This document shows, one piece after another, positions 12,234 through 14,961 of a stretch of 14,961 bases of DNA. Every line of letters begins with the position of its first letter. Position 1 is the stretch's first letter. The notes below the pieces were generated by a model, which was not told the origin of the DNA, ran no database searches, and was given only the letters and a program-made list of their open reading frames with translations. A program made the position numbers and the translations under genes. This stretch comes from JBNKLG01 sp050292235 (GTDB lineage: Bacteria > Pseudomonadota > Gammaproteobacteria > Chromatiales > Chromatiaceae): assembly GCA_050292235.1 (NCBI GenBank), contig JBNKLG010000071.1, positions 1 through 14,961 of the forward strand, given 5' to 3'.

Positions 12234-13550
12234 ATGTCGTTTTGGTCTAGCAAACAACAAACGCAGGATCTGGAAGCTTCCAAGAAGAAGTTAGAAGCTT
12301 TAGATAATCTGGTGCGTTCGCTGAACAGAAGTGTGGCAACCATACGCTTCTCTCCCAACGGGGAGGTTCAGGAGGCGAATTCCCTGTTCCTTAATACGCT
12401 GGGGTATACCCTGGAAGAGGTCGTTGGCCAGCATCATCGTATTTTCTGTGTGGGAAAATATACCGAGAGCCCAGAATACCGGCAGTTCTGGGATCGCCTG
12501 CGGGCGGGAGAGGCCCAGGTCGGCACTTTTGAGCGTAAGCGAAAGGATGGTTCTACACTTTGGCTGGAGGCCACCTATTTCCCGGTGATGGATGCAGAGA
12601 ATAAAGTCGTCGGGGTGTTTAAGGTTGCCCAGGACGTGACGCGGAAACAGTTGGAGTGGACCTCCCTCAGGGCCATTTCTGATGCGCTGAATCTCTCTAT
12701 GGCGGTCATCGAGTTTGAACTGGATGGCACCATCATTACCGCCAATCAAAACTTTCTGGATGCGATGGGCTATTCCCTGGCAGACATTGCTGGCAAGCAT
12801 CATCGGATGTTCTGCACCGATGAGTTTTACCAAAAGCATCCCGATTTCTGGGCCCATTTGGGCAGTGGCCGGTTTGAGTCAGGGTTGTTCGAACGGCGTG
12901 ACGCCCGTGGCAACCCTGTCTGGTTGGAGGCCTCTTATAATCCCATCAAGGATTCGAATGGCAAGGTGCTCAAGGTGATCAAGTTCGGCTCGAATGTTAC
13001 CCGGCAGATGGAAGAGAAACTGGCGGTATCCAAGGCCTCGGAGATGTCGGTCTCGACAGCAGAAGAGACGGCTCAGATTGCCGTGGAGGGTGGTAATCTT
13101 CTGAATGAATCGGTCTCTATGTCCAATACCATCCTGGATGAGGTGGCCTCTACCAGCGAACTGCTGCAAAAGCTCAACGAGCAATCGACCAGTATTGAGG
13201 CCATCGTATCGACCATTCGCAGTATTGCCGATCAAACCAATCTTCTCGCACTCAATGCCGCCATTGAGGCTGCTCGTGCGGGGGATCAGGGCAGGGGTTT
13301 TGCAGTGGTTGCCGACGAGGTGCGACAGTTGGCCAACCGAACCAGCCAGTCCACCCTGGAAATTGAAACCGTGGTCAATGAAAACAAACAGTTGTCGAAA
13401 TCGGCCACCGACAGAATGAGCAAAGTGAGTGAGAATGTGAAGGTGAGTAACGAGCAGATCGCTCAAGCGAATCGCGTCATGACGGAGATCCAGCAGGGCG
13501 CAGAAAACGTTTCACGGACCGCATCGGCCTTATTGAACAACGCGGGCTGA
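12234..13550 (+). CDS. Soluble PAS-PAS methyl-accepting chemotaxis protein (BdlA-like)
   Basis: The 438-residue protein lacks a signal peptide and membrane segments, so it is a cytoplasmic chemoreceptor. Domain order: short N-terminal coil (1-28), PAS1 (about 30-138), PAS2 (about 152-258), methyl-accepting signalling domain (about 260-438). The two PAS domains are clear duplicates: GQHHRIFC (66-73) and GKHHRMFC (187-194), and WLEATYFPV and WLEASYNPI. The kinase-control hairpin tip includes IADQTNLLALNAAIEAARAG (331-350). This architecture and length resemble Pseudomonas BdlA, which links sensing and c-di-GMP to biofilm dispersal; the functional link here is inference. The C-terminus (ALLNNAG) has no CheR-binding pentapeptide. 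AGGGGAA precedes the ATG. Confidence 0.92.
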   Translation: MSFWSSKQQTQDLEASKKKLEALDNLVRSLNRSVATIRFSPNGEVQEANSLFLNTLGYTLEEVVGQHHRIFCVGKYTESPEYRQFWDRLRAGEAQVGTFERKRKDGSTLWLEATYFPVMDAENKVVGVFKVAQDVTRKQLEWTSLRAISDALNLSMAVIEFELDGTIITANQNFLDAMGYSLADIAGKHHRMFCTDEFYQKHPDFWAHLGSGRFESGLFERRDARGNPVWLEASYNPIKDSNGKVLKVIKFGSNVTRQMEEKLAVSKASEMSVSTAEETAQIAVEGGNLLNESVSMSNTILDEVASTSELLQKLNEQSTSIEAIVSTIRSIADQTNLLALNAAIEAARAGDQGRGFAVVADEVRQLANRTSQSTLEIETVVNENKQLSKSATDRMSKVSENVKVSNEQIAQANRVMTEIQQGAENVSRTASALLNNAG

Positions 13551-13580
13551 TGTCTGTGCCTACAGGGATGTGGGTGAGGC

Positions 13581-13615
13581 GCCTGGGCAGGCCCACCCTT
13601 GCCCGGGCTATTTTT
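13581..13615 (+). terminator. Intrinsic terminator of the chemoreceptor gene
   Basis: GCCTGGGCA (13581-13589) pairs with TGCCCGGGC (13600-13608), with one G-U pair and a 10-nt loop, followed by TATTTTT. The stem touches the stop codon of the convergent ispA gene, so the two 3' ends meet here. Confidence 0.8.
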
Positions 13616-14513
13616 CCCGATGGACGATATAGTCTGCCAACTGTCGCAATGGAGCGGCCTTTTCATCGAAATTCCTCAGACAGTTGAGGGCATCTTCTGC
13701 CAGTAGATCCGCCTTTTCCTTGGCATTGGCCAGTCCCATGAGTGCGGGATAGGTTGCTTTATCCTGTAGCTGGTCCTTGCCACCGGTTTTTCCCAGGGTG
13801 CCTGTATCGCTCTCTATATCCAGGATGTCATCCCGAATCTGAAAGGCCAATCCGATGCACTTGGCATAATGGTCGAGCTGGGCATAGACCTGTCTGTTGG
13901 CATCCGCCGCCAGGCAGGCCATGTTGACGCTGGCGCGGATGAGGGCGCCGGTCTTATGGATGTGGATATTTTCCAGCTCAGGCAGTGTCAAGGGGGATGC
14001 ATGATTGGTGGCCTCCATATCCAGGGCCTGGCCACCGGCCATTCCCCGGGAACCGCTGGCGAGGGCCAAACACTCCACCATTTTCAAACGGGTGGTGGCC
14101 GACAAGTCTGCACTGTCTTGCGCCAGAATTTGAAAAGCCAGGGTCTGCAGGGCGTCTCCGGCCAGAATGGCCGTGGCCTCATCAAATTTTTTATGGCAGG
14201 TGGGCTGGCCCCGACGCAGCTCATCATCATCCATGGCAGGCAGATCGTCGTGGACCAATGAGAAGGCATGGATAAGTTCAACGGAGGCGGCGGCAGAATC
14301 CAGTCGTGAGCGTGAACAGTTCAGGGCCTGTCCGGTGGCATAGACCAAAAGGGGGCGAACTCTTTTGCCCGGGGCCATAGCGGCATAGCGCATGGCGGCA
14401 TGAAGCGATATGGGAATGATACGGTCTTCGGGTAGCAGCTGTTTTAGGATTGCCTCGATGTGGAGACGGCAGTTTTCAGCAAAATGGCTCAGGGATTCAG
14501 TCGGCACGGTCAA
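13608..14513 (-). CDS. ispA: Farnesyl diphosphate synthase (short-chain polyprenyl synthase)
   Basis: IspA joins dimethylallyl/geranyl diphosphate with isopentenyl diphosphate to make farnesyl diphosphate, precursor of undecaprenyl phosphate and quinone tails. The 301-residue protein has the first aspartate-rich motif HDDLPAMDDDELRRG (88-102; Asp89, Asp90, Asp95), GKRVRPLL (49-56), IHKTGALI (185-192) and the second aspartate motif FQIRDDILDIESD (224-236). The DDxxxxD form of the first motif fits bacterial farnesyl synthases. Its start overlaps the end of xseB by 17 nt, the usual xseB-ispA pairing; dxs, often next in Gammaproteobacteria, is not downstream here. Confidence 0.96.
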   Translation of the reverse strand: MTVPTESLSHFAENCRLHIEAILKQLLPEDRIIPISLHAAMRYAAMAPGKRVRPLLVYATGQALNCSRSRLDSAAASVELIHAFSLVHDDLPAMDDDELRRGQPTCHKKFDEATAILAGDALQTLAFQILAQDSADLSATTRLKMVECLALASGSRGMAGGQALDMEATNHASPLTLPELENIHIHKTGALIRASVNMACLAADANRQVYAQLDHYAKCIGLAFQIRDDILDIESDTGTLGKTGGKDQLQDKATYPALMGLANAKEKADLLAEDALNCLRNFDEKAAPLRQLADYIVHREK

Positions 14514-14745
14514 AGGACTCCAGGGGGCTCTCTTCGCTGTTGCCGCTGAGAATCCGTATCCGCTGTTCGGCCTGGGTCAGGGTGTCGCGACACTGGCGGG
14601 TGAGGGCCACACCACGCTCAAAAGCCTTAAGGGATTCTTCCAGGCTCATGTCACCCTCTTCCATGGTCGTGACCAGGGTTTCCAGCTCTTCTAAAGCTGC
14701 TTCAAAATGTGGCTGAGGAGGTTTTTTTGTGCTGTCTTTGGGCAA
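14497..14745 (-). CDS. xseB: Exodeoxyribonuclease VII small subunit
   Basis: XseB is the small subunit of the single-strand-specific exonuclease VII. The core FEAALEELETLVTTMEEGDM, SLEESLKAFERGVALTRQC and LTQAEQRIRIL is the whole family signature. The preferred start is TTG at 14745: it gives an 82-residue protein beginning MPKDSTKK, close to the usual 80 or so, and GGGAG (plus-strand CTCCC, 14752-14756) lies 6 nt upstream. An in-frame TTG at 14781 would add 12 residues but has a weaker ribosome binding site. The gene overlaps ispA by 17 nt, consistent with co-transcription. Confidence 0.93.
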   Translation of the reverse strand: MPKDSTKKPPQPHFEAALEELETLVTTMEEGDMSLEESLKAFERGVALTRQCRDTLTQAEQRIRILSGNSEESPLESFDRAD

Positions 14746-14875
14746 GGGTGGCTCCCATGGAATGAACTCTGATGAGGGCAAGCTACCACCGGCGGGGAAA
14801 TGGGGTCAATGCTGCGATGGGGGGGGCTTCTTGTGTAAACTCAGGGTTTCGTTCTCAGGCCAATAGGATCTCACC

Positions 14876-14961
14876 ATGAATTGTCGACTTTGCTGGATGT
14901 TGGCAGCCGGACTGCTCTGGGGGCAGTCGGCCAGTTTTGCCTCCGATGATCCCTATCAACA
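14876..14961 (+). CDS. N-terminus of an exported protein (cut by window end)
   Basis: An open frame from ATG 14876 runs off the window. The 28 visible residues look like a signal peptide: MNCRLC, a hydrophobic stretch WMLAAGLLWG, and a likely cleavage site after ASFA, followed by SDDPYQ. AGGA at 14865-14868 is a fair ribosome binding site. It is divergent from xseB. Too little is visible to name the protein. Confidence 0.6.
   Translation, partial: MNCRLCWMLAAGLLWGQSASFASDDPYQ

Overview
The window is a compact stretch of a gammaproteobacterial chromosome at moderate GC. The order lysC-csrA-tRNA-Ser, the glyA-nrdR-ribD-ribE-ribBX-ribH-nusB-thiL-pgpA run and the ispA-xseB pair are all typical of Gammaproteobacteria. 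A BdlA-like soluble chemoreceptor and FolE2 suggest a free-living, sensory-rich environmental species. Nothing in the sequence fixes the genus.

Layout. Bases 3-617 hold the 3' end of lysC (aspartokinase). csrA (828-1022) follows, with a leader rich in GGA motifs and a perfect 16-bp palindrome, and ends in a strong intrinsic terminator. Next comes an HD-domain phosphohydrolase gene (1239-1817). It sits between two imperfect inverted repeats and beside a partial copy of the tRNA-Ser 3' end, so it looks like an inserted cassette. A leftward tRNA cluster (1963-2442; transcribed Pro-TGG, Arg-TCT, His-GTG, Lys-CTT, Ser-GCT) has its own promoter and terminator.

From 2561 to 10352 ten genes run rightward with gaps of at most 38 nt or short overlaps, so they are probably one operon: glyA, nrdR, ribD, ribE, ribBX, ribH, nusB, thiL, pgpA and a secreted retropepsin-like protease. 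Four of them (ribD, ribE, ribBX, ribH) cover all riboflavin-pathway steps except the first, GTP cyclohydrolase II. The GCHII-like half of RibBX has lost its key residues, so a separate ribA must lie elsewhere. GlyA makes one-carbon folate, ThiL makes thiamine diphosphate, NrdR controls ribonucleotide reductases and NusB acts in antitermination.

folE2 (10379-11188) faces the operon and shares a hairpin terminator with it. Divergent from folE2 are a small stand-alone cyclic-nucleotide-binding-fold protein (11362-11853) and, after a 380-nt gap, a soluble PAS-PAS methyl-accepting protein (12234-13550). ispA and xseB (farnesyl diphosphate synthase and exonuclease VII small subunit) lie leftward at 13608-14745. 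The window ends inside an exported protein that begins at 14876.

Most of the window is well-known core metabolism. The parts most worth a second look are the HD cassette and its repeats, the csrA leader, the degenerate RibBX domain, the overlapping tRNA/glyA promoters and the CNB/chemoreceptor pair. I did not find a clearly new multi-gene system.
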